From MED-G105 sp965263305 (lineage in GTDB: Bacteria > Pseudomonadota > Alphaproteobacteria > Caulobacterales > Parvularculaceae): a stretch of 64,000 nucleotides of DNA. Numbering within the stretch: the first letter of the stretch is position 1; every line of letters starts with the position of its first letter. Both the position numbers and the translations under genes were made by a program. The stretch lies in contig OZ253666.1 in assembly GCA_965263305.1 (NCBI GenBank), forward strand, positions 2,666,001 to 2,730,000. Direction: 5' to 3'. The notes under the pieces are model-generated. The model did not search any database and was not told the DNA's origin. It saw only the letters and a program-made list of their open reading frames with translations. Positions 1-9,587 of this stretch are shown piece after piece.

Positions 1-1047
1 GGCGCCATCATCGGCGGTTTTCCCCAGAGCGTTGGCGCGAAACGCCGTCGGGGTTTGGTCCGTGGCGATCTTGAACGCTCGATTGAAGGAGGCGAGAGAG
101 GCAAAACCAGAATCCATGGCAATGACAAGGATTGAGGTCGCCGCTTGATCCGGGTCTGCAAGGGATGCTTTCGCCGCCTCAATTCGTGGCTCATTGAGGA
201 AGGCCCGAAAATTCCGATAGCCAAGAACACCGTTGATGTAAGCCCGGAGGCGATGTTCCGGTGCACCGACTTTCTCGGCTAAATCGCCGATGGATAAATC
301 TCTCTCCAGATACACCCCGTCGCGCATTTGGGCGTCCAGATTTTCTTTGAGCTGTTTATCAGCCGGGGACATCTTTTCTGGCGCCGGCGCTTCATTGCGC
401 CGTTGAAAAAGAAGCGCCGAACGGTCAATGCGCATCAGCCAGAAAAAGCCCATGATCAAGAGGAGGCAAATGCCGCCATAAATAATCGACCGATACCAAT
501 ACGGACCCCAGGAATCGCCCAAAATTAGATCGGTCAAAATATCGAAGAGGTAGAGTGACGTCGCGCCAGCGGCGAAGAACAACCGCAAGCGGCGGCGCTC
601 TTCCACGAGATCTGCTTTCAATCCTGAGATTAAGCGCCAAGCGATATGGCCAACAATGACAACGCCGAGACATAATCTTACATTGTGAAAGATCGTCGAA
701 TTACCGCCGGCGAGGGACGATCCCATTTCGATGAGAACGATCGCCAGCCACGCCCCGCCGATCGCTTTTTCTAAGCGCCTGAGTTCAAACTCATCATCGA
801 ACAACGCCAGGGAGAACCACCAAAGAAGTATCGGCGAGTGGAGGGCGCAAAACCTCAACACATCCCAGTATAGGGAGGCGCGAACACATCCGCAGCTTAA
901 GATCAACTCGCTTGTTTGGGCGATGGCGAAGAGCGCGAAAAAACGGGTTACCCGCAGGTCGCGATGGTCTCTCCACAAAAGGGCCGCTTGTAACGCGAAA
1001 AGCGTGCCGCCGATTGTGCGAAAAATGAGATCAAGCGTCTCGAACAT
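1..1047 (-). CDS. Membrane-anchored AraC-family transcriptional regulator (C-terminus cut by window edge)
   Basis: My own reverse-strand translation from the ATG at 1045-1047 stays open for 349 codons to base 1, so the stop lies outside the window. The N-terminal part (about residues 1-205) is hydrophobic, with six or seven likely membrane helices. A charged linker follows (about 210-240). The C-terminal part (about 245-349) looks like an AraC/XylS double helix-turn-helix: the second helix-turn-helix contains a GFASLASFNRAFK stretch followed by a TPTAFR-type ending. The fusion suggests a regulator that senses something at the membrane and binds DNA directly. The target is unknown, because the gene stands alone on this strand and diverges from dodecin. 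Family assignment is firm; function is not. Confidence 0.8.
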   Translation of the reverse strand, partial: MFETLDLIFRTIGGTLFALQAALLWRDHRDLRVTRFFALFAIAQTSELILSCGCVRASLYWDVLRFCALHSPILLWWFSLALFDDEFELRRLEKAIGGAWLAIVLIEMGSSLAGGNSTIFHNVRLCLGVVIVGHIAWRLISGLKADLVEERRRLRLFFAAGATSLYLFDILTDLILGDSWGPYWYRSIIYGGICLLLIMGFFWLMRIDRSALLFQRRNEAPAPEKMSPADKQLKENLDAQMRDGVYLERDLSIGDLAEKVGAPEHRLRAYINGVLGYRNFRAFLNEPRIEAAKASLADPDQAATSILVIAMDSGFASLASFNRAFKIATDQTPTAFRANALGKTADDGA

Positions 1048-1282
1048 TCAGTTAAATTCCAAGATCAGATATGGACGAATGATGTCATGTTGTTAGCGTT
1101 TATTTCGTCCGTATACTATAGAATATTTTAAAATGCCGGTTTTTTCAGCAATTGGTAAATCTTTGGCAGGCTCGTAAATATAAAGCCCTAGTCGCGGTGC
1201 GATTTGACCTTCGGTTTTTTCGGCCTATTATTATCGATTACGTCATTTTGACTGCAAAAACGAAAAAACGAGGAAAGCAACC

Positions 1283-1486
1283 ATGGCGGTAGCACGCGTT
1301 ACAGAGATTATTTCTGGGTCCAAGAAGAGTTTTCAAGATGCTATTGAAGAGGGTGTCGCCCGCGCAAACCAGACGTTAAAAAATGTCGAAGGCGCATGGG
1401 TGAAGGATCAGTCATTGGTCCTCGATAATGGTAAAATTAAGGAATATCGGGTCGTTCTGAAGGTGACCTTTATCCTAAATGACTGA
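1283..1486 (+). CDS. Dodecin family flavin-binding protein
   Basis: This 67-residue protein has the size and beta-alpha-beta-beta pattern of dodecins, dodecameric cytosolic proteins that store or buffer flavins (and CoA in some bacteria). It starts with the typical VARVTEIIS strand, followed by a helix (about 15-32). A tryptophan at position 39 matches the residue that stacks on the flavin ring in the family. A GAGGAAAG ribosome-binding sequence lies about 8 bases before the ATG. The gene is monocistronic, with about 285 bases before lepA. The name is well supported; which ligand it carries cannot be read from sequence. Confidence 0.9.
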   Translation: MAVARVTEIISGSKKSFQDAIEEGVARANQTLKNVEGAWVKDQSLVLDNGKIKEYRVVLKVTFILND

Positions 1487-1495
1487 TATTGACCT

Positions 1496-1521
1496 CGCCC
1501 GTCCGACCCAAAGGATGGGCG
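1496..1521 (+). terminator. Possible hairpin terminator after dodecin
   Basis: CGCCCGTCC (1496-1504) can pair with GGATGGGCG (1513-1521), nine pairs including one G-U, around an 8-base loop. It lies 10 bases after the dodecin stop. No T-run follows immediately; the nearest is about 14 bases on, so this is weak as an intrinsic terminator. Confidence 0.35.
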
Positions 1522-1771
1522 AATCGGTAGCGGCGTTTTTCGTCTGATATCTTTTGGCGATCGCGCTTTGTCGGATTTTCGCGGCGTTGGCGCGCGCGCC
1601 AAATTTGAACAGATGTTGCCATTGAGGCGATATGGTTGAACGCGCGCCTGGTTATTGCGCCAGGCCGGTCGAACTTCTATAGGGGCGTGCTCATTTGCCA
1701 TCTTAACCCAAGGGGGCGGTGGGCCTGATATAGAAGCCTTTTGTTTCCTTGTTGATCGGTCATTCGCCTGC

Positions 1772-3571
1772 ATGAGCGCCCTTAAAAACATCCGCAATTT
1801 CTCTATCATCGCCCATATTGACCACGGTAAATCCACCCTGGCGGATCGGTTGATCCAGGTCACTGGCGGCCTGACGGATCGGGAGATGAAAGAGCAGGTG
1901 CTCGACTCCATGGATTTGGAGCGAGAGCGCGGCATTACGATTAAAGCGAATACGGTGCGTCTGGCCTATAAGGCGAAGGATGGCGAGGACTACATCCTCA
2001 ATCTCATCGATACGCCGGGCCATGTGGATTTTACCTATGAGGTGTCGCGATCACTCTCGGCCTGCGAAGGCGCGCTCCTTGTGGTTGACGCGAGCCAGGG
2101 CGTAGAGGCCCAAACACTCGCAAATGTATATCAAGCGATCGATGTCGATCTCGATTTGATCCCGGTGCTCAATAAGATTGATTTGCCGGCGGCGGAGCCG
2201 GAACGCGTGCGCGCCCAAATCGAGGATGTGATCGGCCTTGATGCGAGCGATGCGGTGGAGATCAGTGCGAAAACCGGCCTCGGCGTTGAGGATGTTCTCG
2301 AAGCGATCGTTGATCGCCTGCCCCCGCCGGAAGGTGATCGCGATGCACCGTTAAAAGCGCTCCTTGTCGATTCTTGGTACGATTCATATCTCGGTGTTGT
2401 CGTCCTTGTGCGCATTATTGATGGCGAGCTTAAAAAGGGCATGAAGGTCCGCATGATGGGCGCAGGCGCGACCTATAGTGTTGATCAGGTTGGTGTCTCG
2501 ACACCCAAAAAGACCCAAGTTGCGTCATTGGGGCCGGGGGAGATTGGGTACCTAACGGCCTCTATCAAGCAAGTTGCCGATACCCGCGTCGGGGACACCA
2601 TTACCGAAGAGCGCCGGCCGGCGGCTGAAGCGCTATCAGGATTTAAACCATCCCAACCCGTCGTTTTTTGCGGCATCTTCCCGGTTGACGCAGCGGATTT
2701 CGAAGATTTGCGCGAAGCGATGGGGCGTCTTCGCTTGAACGACGCCAGCTTTGAGTTCGAGATGGAAACATCCGCCGCTCTTGGGTTCGGGTTTCGATGC
2801 GGGTTTTTAGGGCTGTTGCACCTTGAAATCATCCGCGAGCGGTTAGAGCGCGAATTTAACATTGATCTTATCACAACGGCGCCGAGCGTTGTTTATCAGA
2901 TGCACCTAAATGACGGGACGATGCAGGAACTGCACAACCCGGCGGATATGCCGGACCCCGTAAAAATCAGCCATCTTGATGAGCCTTGGATTAAAGCGAC
3001 TATTATGTCGCCCGATGAACATCTAGGCGCGATTTTGAAACTGTGTGAAGAGCGTCGCGGCGTTCAACTTGACCTAACATATGCCGGCACGCGCGCGATG
3101 TTGGTGTACGAATTACCATTGAACGAGGTTGTGTTCGATTTTTACGACCGTCTGAAATCCATTTCAAAAGGATATGCGAGTTTCGACTATCAGATCCTAG
3201 AGTATCGCACCGGTAACCTGGTGAAAATGCAGATCCTGGTGAATGAAGAGCCGGTGGATGCGCTGTCCATCATTGTTCACCGCGATAAGGCTGAGGTGCG
3301 TGGGCGCGCCATGTGCGAAAAACTAAAAGACCTTATTCCGCGCCATCTATTTAAAATCCCAGTCCAGGCGGCGATCGGCGGGCGTGTCATTGCCCGTGAA
3401 ACGATCGCAGCCATGCGCAAAGACGTGACCGCTAAATGCTATGGCGGCGATGCGACCCGCAAGCGCAAGCTCCTGGAAAAGCAAAAGGAAGGGAAGAAAA
3501 AGATGCGCCAGTTCGGTCGCGTTGAAATTCCCCAGGAAGCGTTTATTAAAGCGCTAAAAATGGACGGGTAG
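1772..3571 (+). CDS. lepA: Elongation factor 4 (LepA), ribosome back-translocating GTPase
   Basis: EF4 is a ribosome-dependent GTPase that promotes back-translocation and supports ribosome biogenesis. The protein has the G1 motif AHIDHGKS at residues 14-21, DTPGH, and NKID in the G4 position. These are followed by the EF-G-like domains and the basic LepA C-terminal domain, which ends near KKKMRQFGRVEIPQEAF. I chose the ATG at 1772, giving 599 residues, the normal family length. The open frame extends upstream to 1655, but that part has no LepA similarity. The gene converges with the DivL-like gene, leaving only 20 bases between the two stops. Nothing unusual is seen. Confidence 0.97.
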   Translation: MSALKNIRNFSIIAHIDHGKSTLADRLIQVTGGLTDREMKEQVLDSMDLERERGITIKANTVRLAYKAKDGEDYILNLIDTPGHVDFTYEVSRSLSACEGALLVVDASQGVEAQTLANVYQAIDVDLDLIPVLNKIDLPAAEPERVRAQIEDVIGLDASDAVEISAKTGLGVEDVLEAIVDRLPPPEGDRDAPLKALLVDSWYDSYLGVVVLVRIIDGELKKGMKVRMMGAGATYSVDQVGVSTPKKTQVASLGPGEIGYLTASIKQVADTRVGDTITEERRPAAEALSGFKPSQPVVFCGIFPVDAADFEDLREAMGRLRLNDASFEFEMETSAALGFGFRCGFLGLLHLEIIRERLEREFNIDLITTAPSVVYQMHLNDGTMQELHNPADMPDPVKISHLDEPWIKATIMSPDEHLGAILKLCEERRGVQLDLTYAGTRAMLVYELPLNEVVFDFYDRLKSISKGYASFDYQILEYRTGNLVKMQILVNEEPVDALSIIVHRDKAEVRGRAMCEKLKDLIPRHLFKIPVQAAIGGRVIARETIAAMRKDVTAKCYGGDATRKRKLLEKQKEGKKKMRQFGRVEIPQEAFIKALKMDG

Positions 3572-3591
3572 CGAAGTCCCAACCCGTCAAT

Positions 3592-6500
3592 CTACTCTGC
3601 CGCCTTACCGCGAACAGGACGCCGCGTGCCGCGCGAACGGCTGCCGGTTGTCGCATCACCAGTGGAACCCGTTTTTTGGGCAGGCGATGTCTCGGGGTGC
3701 ACAGCTTTTTTACGTGTACGTCTTTTCTTCGGCGTTGAGCCTGTGGTCTGCCCCGCGTCTACCCCCGATGAAGTGTCGTCTGTTGTCTCGTCTTGGGCGG
3801 GCGTCGGGGGCGCTAAGGCGGCGCCTGAGGAGGCGTCTGTGGGCAAGAAGCAAGTAATCCGCGTACCCTCATCGGGCTTGGAATCCATCCGTACCCATCC
3901 GCCGTGGAGGGTCACAAATCGTTGCACCAGGGCAAGGCCGAGCCCCGCGCCCGCCGAAGGGCCGCTGGATTCGAAGGCCTCGAAGATCTTCGCTTGATCC
4001 TCAGGGGATACACCGCGCCCTGAATCCTCCACCCAAATCCGCACCATGCCAGGGACGCGTTCTGCGCCGAGCTTCACATCGCCGCCCGCGCCGGTATATG
4101 CAAAGGCGTTAGACAACAGATTGAACAATACCTGTTTCAGGCGGCGGCCATCGGCATGGATGCTGCCAATGTCTTTTGGGCATTCAACATCTAAGGCGAC
4201 TTGCGTGTCTTCTGCTTTTAACGCGGCATATGTGGCCGCGTTCGTCAGTAGGTCACGTAGATCGACGTCCTCGCGCTCAAGGGCCAATTTGCCTGCGTCA
4301 ATGGCGGCGAGATCCATAATATCGGAGATGAGATCCTTCAGGGAGTACGCCGCCGACAAAACGCTCGCCACATAGTCTTTCTGGCGATCATTCAAGACAC
4401 CGAACATTTGCCCATCGATCATCTCTGAGAAACCGATAATCGTGTTCAGGGGCGTGCGCAGTTGGTAAGAGACGTGATCGACGAATTTTGATTTTTGCCG
4501 GTCAATGTCCTCAAGGAAGGCGTTGCGCTCTTTGAGTTCTTTCTCTCGTTCCTTACTGTCGGTGATATCGTGGAAGTAAACCAGCGTCGCGCCGTCGGGC
4601 AAGGGCTCTGCGCCGAACACCAGCGTGCGTCCATCAGCAAGGGACAACACCGCTTCGCGTAAGGGTTCGCGGTCCTCCGCATTCATCGAGGTGATCCGCT
4701 GCCTGACGGCGCCCAGCTTCTCCTCACCCTCGTCAATGCGCCCCATCATGGCGTCCATTAGCTTTTCAATATGCGGACGGCTGGATAAAAGGGCGTCGTC
4801 TAGCCGCCAGAGGCGCGCAAAAGCCTGATTGTAAAGGTCGAGAACGCCATTGGCGGCGAAGGTGGCCACCCCTTCTGACAAGTTATCAAGGGTCGCGCGC
4901 TGGACTTTAATTTGCGTGTTGAAACGCGCTTCCATCCGCAGTTTTTCAGTGATGTCTTCGAATAGAACAAGAACGCCGCCCAACGGATGGCGCGTGCGGG
5001 CGACACGCAACGTCCTGCCATCTGGCAAAAACCAGACATCATCCGGCGCAGCGCCATCGCGCTCAACGCCAGGGGCGTCCATTCCATCTGTGTAAAGCGC
5101 GAGCTGTTCTTTTCGCCAGGCGCGGTAGTCAGCCTGTTCGGGAAGCCTGCCAGCGTGACGCAGACGATCTAGAAGTTCGCCGTGGCCGGGACGGGCGTCC
5201 AACTCCGCAGCGCCAAGCTCCCATAGGGCGCGGAAGGCTTCGTTATAGTACGCCAATTCCTGGTTCGCGCCGAACAATCCGACAGCGGAGGGGATTTGGT
5301 CCAGGGTGCGTCGGTTGGCCTCAATATGTTGTGAAAGATCCGTGCGCGTTGCTTCCAAATCGGTGACATCGATCGCGAAGCCGCATATCGCCGCTTCGCC
5401 TGCGCTATGGGTGGGGGTTTCGCTGATGCGATATACGCGCCGCACGCCGCCGACATTGATTGCAATACGCCCTTCAACAGAGCGCCGATCTCCGGCGGCC
5501 CTTTCGGCAATCTGTCGAACAGAGCTTTCAAGCTCAATTTGTTCTTTCAAAACGACGGCGATGCTGGGCGCCTCCACCGTCTCAGCATAGGCGGCGTTGA
5601 CCCAGGTCAGCTTCATAGAGGAATCGCGCCGCCATGCCGGTAGTGGCGCCCGCTCCAACTGGCTGAGGGCGCCGTGCAAATTGACAGCGTTTTCCCGTAC
5701 GCGCCCAACAATGCCGCCATCTTCGGCCATTCTAACGGCGGGGTCTGTCAGCCACAGGGCAACTTGTCCCCCGGCGACACGCCCATCGGCCTCGATCGCG
5801 CGTCCTTCGCTTGTGTAAACCGACCCAGAAAAGGCAATGCCATGGGTGCGCAGATCCCGCACTTTTTCCCGGAGTTTGCGGGCGTCGCTTTCCACGCCTT
5901 CTTCCTCGAGGGGTAGTTCGCCCAGGGCATTTAAAAGCCGATCAATGGGTGACACTGACTTGTCATGGTCATCCACGGTTGCTTTCGCGTCGCCATCTGG
6001 CGATGGCGCATCGGCAGGTCGTTGCGCCAGCGCCTCGGTTGAAAATGACATCAGTGATGCGAGCGCGGCGGGGCCGCCAAGAATTTTCGGTGAACCCCAT
6101 CCGTTTTCTATGGCGTCAAAATCATCGTCCCAGACAAGAACAAGCCCGGGGTGCGCCGATAAAACGGCATCGGCCTTTTCAAGGCGCGCTTCCATCTCTG
6201 CCAATTTGCCGGACCAAACGGTAGAAGCGCTGCGAGCGGCGCCATGAGCGCGCAACGCCCAAGCGATCGCCGCGAGGGTAAGCGCCGCGGCGCCAACACC
6301 GGCAACCACGCTGGGAGAAAGAACAATCGCGCCGAGATCGAAGCCGGCGTCAGTGTTATTTCCAGATTGTACTGCGTTCGCCGCGTCACCCGCACGCTGG
6401 GCAAGGGCTTGACCGCAAAAGACCACGCTGGAGACGCTGGTAAAAACAGATGAGAGAATCAGTTTTTTGAACCGAGAAATGGAAAACCCGCCGAGCGGAC

Positions 6501-6702
6501 GGCGTGCAATTGTTGCAATCGTGCGATCGGCATCGCCGCAAACATTACCATAAACATCGACATCACGCTCAATGGTGAACCCGTCAGCCTGTTGAGGCGG
6601 CGTTTGATGCCGAAATCTATTCTGTGGCCGATCCATTGACCTTATCTCATCCCTAAGCATGTGGCTCAGACGTTGGTTCGCAGCATCCGAATAATCTATC
6701 AT
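3592..6702 (-). CDS. DivL-like PAS sensor kinase with Tyr in place of the phospho-acceptor His
   Basis: In Caulobacter DivL is an atypical histidine-kinase homologue that controls CckA and hence the CtrA cell-cycle pathway. This 1036-residue protein has two hydrophobic segments (about 80-100 and 125-151) and several PAS-like regions (about 350-440, 460-585 and 600-710). A HisKA helix (about 735-800) and an ATPase domain (about 845-955) follow. The H-box reads VSYQLRTPLN: codon 746 (4465-4467, TAC on the minus strand) is tyrosine where kinases have histidine, the hallmark of DivL. The ATPase motifs remain (NLLSNA, DSGRG, GLGLAL). The last 80 or so residues are a Thr/Ser/Pro and Lys/Arg-rich tail. 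Caulobacter DivL is shorter (769 residues), so orthology is inferred. The start is uncertain: M1 (6702), M15 (6660) or M23 (6636), none with a clear Shine-Dalgarno at normal distance. Confidence 0.8.
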   Translation of the reverse strand: MIDYSDAANQRLSHMLRDEIRSMDRPQNRFRHQTPPQQADGFTIERDVDVYGNVCGDADRTIATIARRPLGGFSISRFKKLILSSVFTSVSSVVFCGQALAQRAGDAANAVQSGNNTDAGFDLGAIVLSPSVVAGVGAAALTLAAIAWALRAHGAARSASTVWSGKLAEMEARLEKADAVLSAHPGLVLVWDDDFDAIENGWGSPKILGGPAALASLMSFSTEALAQRPADAPSPDGDAKATVDDHDKSVSPIDRLLNALGELPLEEEGVESDARKLREKVRDLRTHGIAFSGSVYTSEGRAIEADGRVAGGQVALWLTDPAVRMAEDGGIVGRVRENAVNLHGALSQLERAPLPAWRRDSSMKLTWVNAAYAETVEAPSIAVVLKEQIELESSVRQIAERAAGDRRSVEGRIAINVGGVRRVYRISETPTHSAGEAAICGFAIDVTDLEATRTDLSQHIEANRRTLDQIPSAVGLFGANQELAYYNEAFRALWELGAAELDARPGHGELLDRLRHAGRLPEQADYRAWRKEQLALYTDGMDAPGVERDGAAPDDVWFLPDGRTLRVARTRHPLGGVLVLFEDITEKLRMEARFNTQIKVQRATLDNLSEGVATFAANGVLDLYNQAFARLWRLDDALLSSRPHIEKLMDAMMGRIDEGEEKLGAVRQRITSMNAEDREPLREAVLSLADGRTLVFGAEPLPDGATLVYFHDITDSKEREKELKERNAFLEDIDRQKSKFVDHVSYQLRTPLNTIIGFSEMIDGQMFGVLNDRQKDYVASVLSAAYSLKDLISDIMDLAAIDAGKLALEREDVDLRDLLTNAATYAALKAEDTQVALDVECPKDIGSIHADGRRLKQVLFNLLSNAFAYTGAGGDVKLGAERVPGMVRIWVEDSGRGVSPEDQAKIFEAFESSGPSAGAGLGLALVQRFVTLHGGWVRMDSKPDEGTRITCFLPTDASSGAALAPPTPAQDETTDDTSSGVDAGQTTGSTPKKRRTRKKAVHPETSPAQKTGSTGDATTGSRSRGTRRPVRGKAAE

Positions 6703-6951
6703 GACGCGATTCTTGCGCCGTTCATTTCACCCGCAGAAAACACGGGCGAAAATTGAAGGCAAAGATCTGCGCGCGATGATCGTTCCGATCCCTCGAATGA
6801 TGCCAACACAAACGTTGTTATTTTTGGACATTGTTCCGAAAAATCGACCTGTTTGCGGGTGGACGCTAGCCCGAAAGGCAGGATTCCACCCATCGGGCCG
6901 ATTGTTTTTTCAACAGGCGGGGCGATCCCAGTTGTGTGGTCGACAGCGTAA

Positions 6952-6975
6952 AACTCGCGCGTGACGGCGCGAGTT
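6952..6975 (-). terminator. Hairpin at the end of the AsmA-family gene
   Basis: AACTCGCGC (6952-6960) and GCGCGAGTT (6967-6975) form a perfect 9-bp stem with a 6-base loop that overlaps the stop codon of the gene on the minus strand. Only a short T-containing tail follows (TTACGC), so Rho-independent activity is plausible rather than certain. Confidence 0.5.
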
Positions 6976-9070
6976 ACTCTTTGTTTTCGGGCTCTTCTTC
7001 GTCCTTCTTACGGCGGGAACCGAAAAGACCGCCAATTGCATTGACCGCCGCGTCCTCGACACTCGTTTCTCCATCCCCTGAGCCGCCGCCCACGAGACTA
7101 TCGATAACCCCTGAAACGGGGCTGTCTTCGCCATCTTTACCGCCGAGCGCTTTGTTCAAAAGATCACGCCCCTTTTGGCCGACTTGGCCGCGCAACAACG
7201 CTTCACTGTCCACCGATACACCGGGGTTGGCGAAGCTGCCGCTGATCCGTACCGGCGCCGTAAAGGCATTTCCCTCGCGCGCCGCGTCGGCGGTGACCGA
7301 TGGGCTGAGCCGGATATCCAGGGTCTGGCCGGGTAGGTTGATTTTACCGATGCCGTTCATCGCCAGAAACGGTCCTTCCATGGAAATTGTTGGTGAATCA
7401 ATCAACCCGTTATTCATGGTAAAGGCGCATAAAAACTTTGAGTACTCGGTTTGCTCCGTTGGCTGACGAGCCTCAGAAGCGAGGGCGACGAGCGCTGCCG
7501 GGTTGGACAATCCCGCTTGCAATCCGCCTTTCGTCAAATCTTGAACGCCTTGCACCAGTTTCACGATGTTGACGCCCTTGAGGGCGCCGTCTGCTAGGTT
7601 GAAGCCGCCTTTTCCGTCGAGCGATGACATGATGGCGGCCTGACTGGCGCCGGCGGCGGTAAAATCGATATCAACCGATCCGATGCCTAAGAGTCGGTCA
7701 ATTTTAAGCATATCAATCGCCATCGCCTCAGCATTGACGGCGCCGAGGTTGAAGACGCCGGAGAATGACGGTGTCGCGCGGCGGGCGTTTACGACGAGAC
7801 GACCGGAGCCCGCGCCGCCATAGAGGTTTAGGGTTGGCATTTCCGCCGTCATACGCCCATTGGCGACGGTAATCTGGAGGCGGCTTTCATCGGCCTTCAT
7901 GCCGTTGAGATAAATAGCGTCCGCCTGCAGATCGAATTCAGCGTCAATATTGCGCAGCGAGGTGAAATCAAGCGGATCTTCTGACCATGCGGGGAAACCT
8001 TCGCTCGTTTCCGATGGCGGTGGCAGGTAGGGGCGAAGATCAAGGGCGCCGGTGCTTAAGGCGCCTGTCGCCTTCGGCTTCGCACCGCTCCAATTCAGGC
8101 CAAGATCGCCGGTCGCATCAATCGCATCAAAACCGATCGCAGCGTTTTTTAATAGAACGCCGTCCTGCGTGCCTTCGGCTCGGCCGTTGACGGATAAACG
8201 GTCAAATCCCGGCGCATCAGCTAACTCAACGGCGAAAAGCCGCGCCAGCGCCGGTAGATCCGGTGCGTCAATGGAAATGTCGCCGGCGTAGGAAAGTCCT
8301 TGTGCGCCACCTTCGGCGGTTGTCGCTTGCAACGACAAATCAGCGCCAACGCTAGCCTCGCCAAGCGTCGCGTCAAGTTTCATATTTGACGGTTTGTTGT
8401 CGAGGTAATCAGCAAGCGTTGTAACAATCAGATTTATCTTCGCCGGCGCGCCTTGGAATACGAGATCGCCATTTGCTTCTAAGGGTTCGTCCAAGCTGGC
8501 GAGGCGCACTCTTACGTTAACATCATCGGCAAGATAGGTTTGTTTCGCTTGGCGATCGTCCAAAGCGATTTTTCCGCTGACAAGGCGAACATCGCCGAAT
8601 TGTAAATCCTGAATGTCGGGCGCATCGCCGGCCCCTTGCGTATCTTCAGGCGCTTGCGAACCGGTGTTCTCTGCTGCCTCTACCGGTCCTAGCTCCCAAT
8701 TCACCGATCCATCGGCCGCGATTTCAAGGTTGAGGTCAGGTTCCGTCAACACGAAATTTGAGACCTGCACGCGCTTCGATAAAAGCGGGAACAGGGCAAC
8801 GCCGATATCGGCGCTCGCGATTTTCGCCAGATGCGGGCCTTCAAATCCATCAGCATTGGCGATGACGAGATCACTGACGGAAAAAGCGGTGGTCGGAATA
8901 ATCTTGAAAGAGATATTCTCACCGATCGTCACCTCTCTGCCGAGGGCGTCGCTTGCCGCTTCCTGTAAAGGTCCGCGATAGGTCTCTGTCGGGATCAGGT
9001 TAGGGGCTAACAACAATATAGCGACGAGTAGAACAATCAGCGCAGCGATAGCGGCAACGAGCTTAGACAT
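6974..9070 (-). CDS. AsmA family protein (bridge-like inner-membrane/periplasmic protein)
   Basis: This is a 698-residue AsmA-like protein. One N-terminal transmembrane helix (about 6-27, rich in Leu, Val and Ile) is followed by a long, mostly beta-strand periplasmic domain. The early region has the AsmA-type block with FPTETYRG-like spacing. The typical AsmA C-terminal block lies near residues 500-600, with alternating phrases such as GALKGVNIVKLVQ and MNGIGKINLPGQ. The C-terminus is low-complexity and acidic. AsmA/TamB-type proteins are linked to outer-membrane assembly and lipid transport between membranes. The gene is monocistronic and diverges from recA across a 517-base region. Family is clear; the cargo or partner is unknown. 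Confidence 0.88.
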   Translation of the reverse strand: MSKLVAAIAALIVLLVAILLLAPNLIPTETYRGPLQEAASDALGREVTIGENISFKIIPTTAFSVSDLVIANADGFEGPHLAKIASADIGVALFPLLSKRVQVSNFVLTEPDLNLEIAADGSVNWELGPVEAAENTGSQAPEDTQGAGDAPDIQDLQFGDVRLVSGKIALDDRQAKQTYLADDVNVRVRLASLDEPLEANGDLVFQGAPAKINLIVTTLADYLDNKPSNMKLDATLGEASVGADLSLQATTAEGGAQGLSYAGDISIDAPDLPALARLFAVELADAPGFDRLSVNGRAEGTQDGVLLKNAAIGFDAIDATGDLGLNWSGAKPKATGALSTGALDLRPYLPPPSETSEGFPAWSEDPLDFTSLRNIDAEFDLQADAIYLNGMKADESRLQITVANGRMTAEMPTLNLYGGAGSGRLVVNARRATPSFSGVFNLGAVNAEAMAIDMLKIDRLLGIGSVDIDFTAAGASQAAIMSSLDGKGGFNLADGALKGVNIVKLVQGVQDLTKGGLQAGLSNPAALVALASEARQPTEQTEYSKFLCAFTMNNGLIDSPTISMEGPFLAMNGIGKINLPGQTLDIRLSPSVTADAAREGNAFTAPVRISGSFANPGVSVDSEALLRGQVGQKGRDLLNKALGGKDGEDSPVSGVIDSLVGGGSGDGETSVEDAAVNAIGGLFGSRRKKDEEEPENKE

Positions 9071-9587
9071 GGAACAAGGCCCTTCAATCGACTGGCGCTC
9101 TGTCGCCGAGACGACGAGCGGGAAACATGCGGCGAACCATTTCGGATTCGATCAACGAAATATAGATCGAACCGGCTCACTTCTGCACCATCACCTCGTG
9201 GCATTTTTATGAAGAGTTGGACAATGCCTGGGAAGCTTCGCAAGCGGCGTCGAAAACGTCGTGCGATGAAAAGGCGGGATGATTCGCTAAACGGCCATCA
9301 GAAGTCTGCAAGATGGGCGCGACTCTGCGTAGATTGGTTTAATTCCAGGGCATCACACGGCCCATCACAGCGAACAAAGCATTCTGAACCTCCCGAGCGA
9401 TTTCGAGAGAACATTATTCGAACGAAATTTAATAAATTGAATAAATACAATGATTTAATGATATTGCAAAAACAGAACATATGGGGTACATAAATTGGGC
9501 GTTCAGCGGTGTGAAGGCCTCGACAGGGGGCTGTGAAGGAATGTTGATTGACCCTGGACGCCTGCTCAGGCAACGGAGGCGAGGCGA
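9071..9587. other. Intergenic region between the AsmA-family gene and recA
   Basis: This 517-base divergent control region has no convincing coding sequence. The half nearer recA is AT-rich and carries a LexA box at 9409-9423. A second, imperfect GAAC-N7-GTAC match lies at 9475-9489. The part next to the AsmA-family gene holds nothing I recognise. Confidence 0.7.
9409..9423 (+). promoter_or_regulatory. LexA (SOS) box upstream of recA
   Basis: GAAC ATTATTC GAAC is an exact match to the alphaproteobacterial LexA operator GAAC-N7-GAAC. It sits about 165 bases before the recA start in an AT-rich stretch. It implies SOS control of recA by LexA, which is not encoded in this window. Confidence 0.85.

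Noticed and set aside
4471..4476. His743 of the DivL-like protein as an alternative phosphorylation site
   Set aside because: It is three residues before the Tyr in DHVSY. The acceptor position in the H-box is the residue before ELRTP/QLRTP, which is Tyr here.
5811..6247. Open frames of 136-137 codons opposite the DivL-like gene
   Set aside because: Shadow frames of a GC-rich coding region; compositions are Arg/Ser/Pro-rich without domains.
6703..6973. CtrA-binding boxes (TTAA-N7-TTAA) upstream of the DivL-like gene
   Set aside because: No matching pair of half-sites was found in this stretch.
9475..9489. Second LexA-like site GAAC-N7-GTAC near recA
   Set aside because: The second half-site does not match GAAC or GTTC; only the perfect box at 9409 is called.
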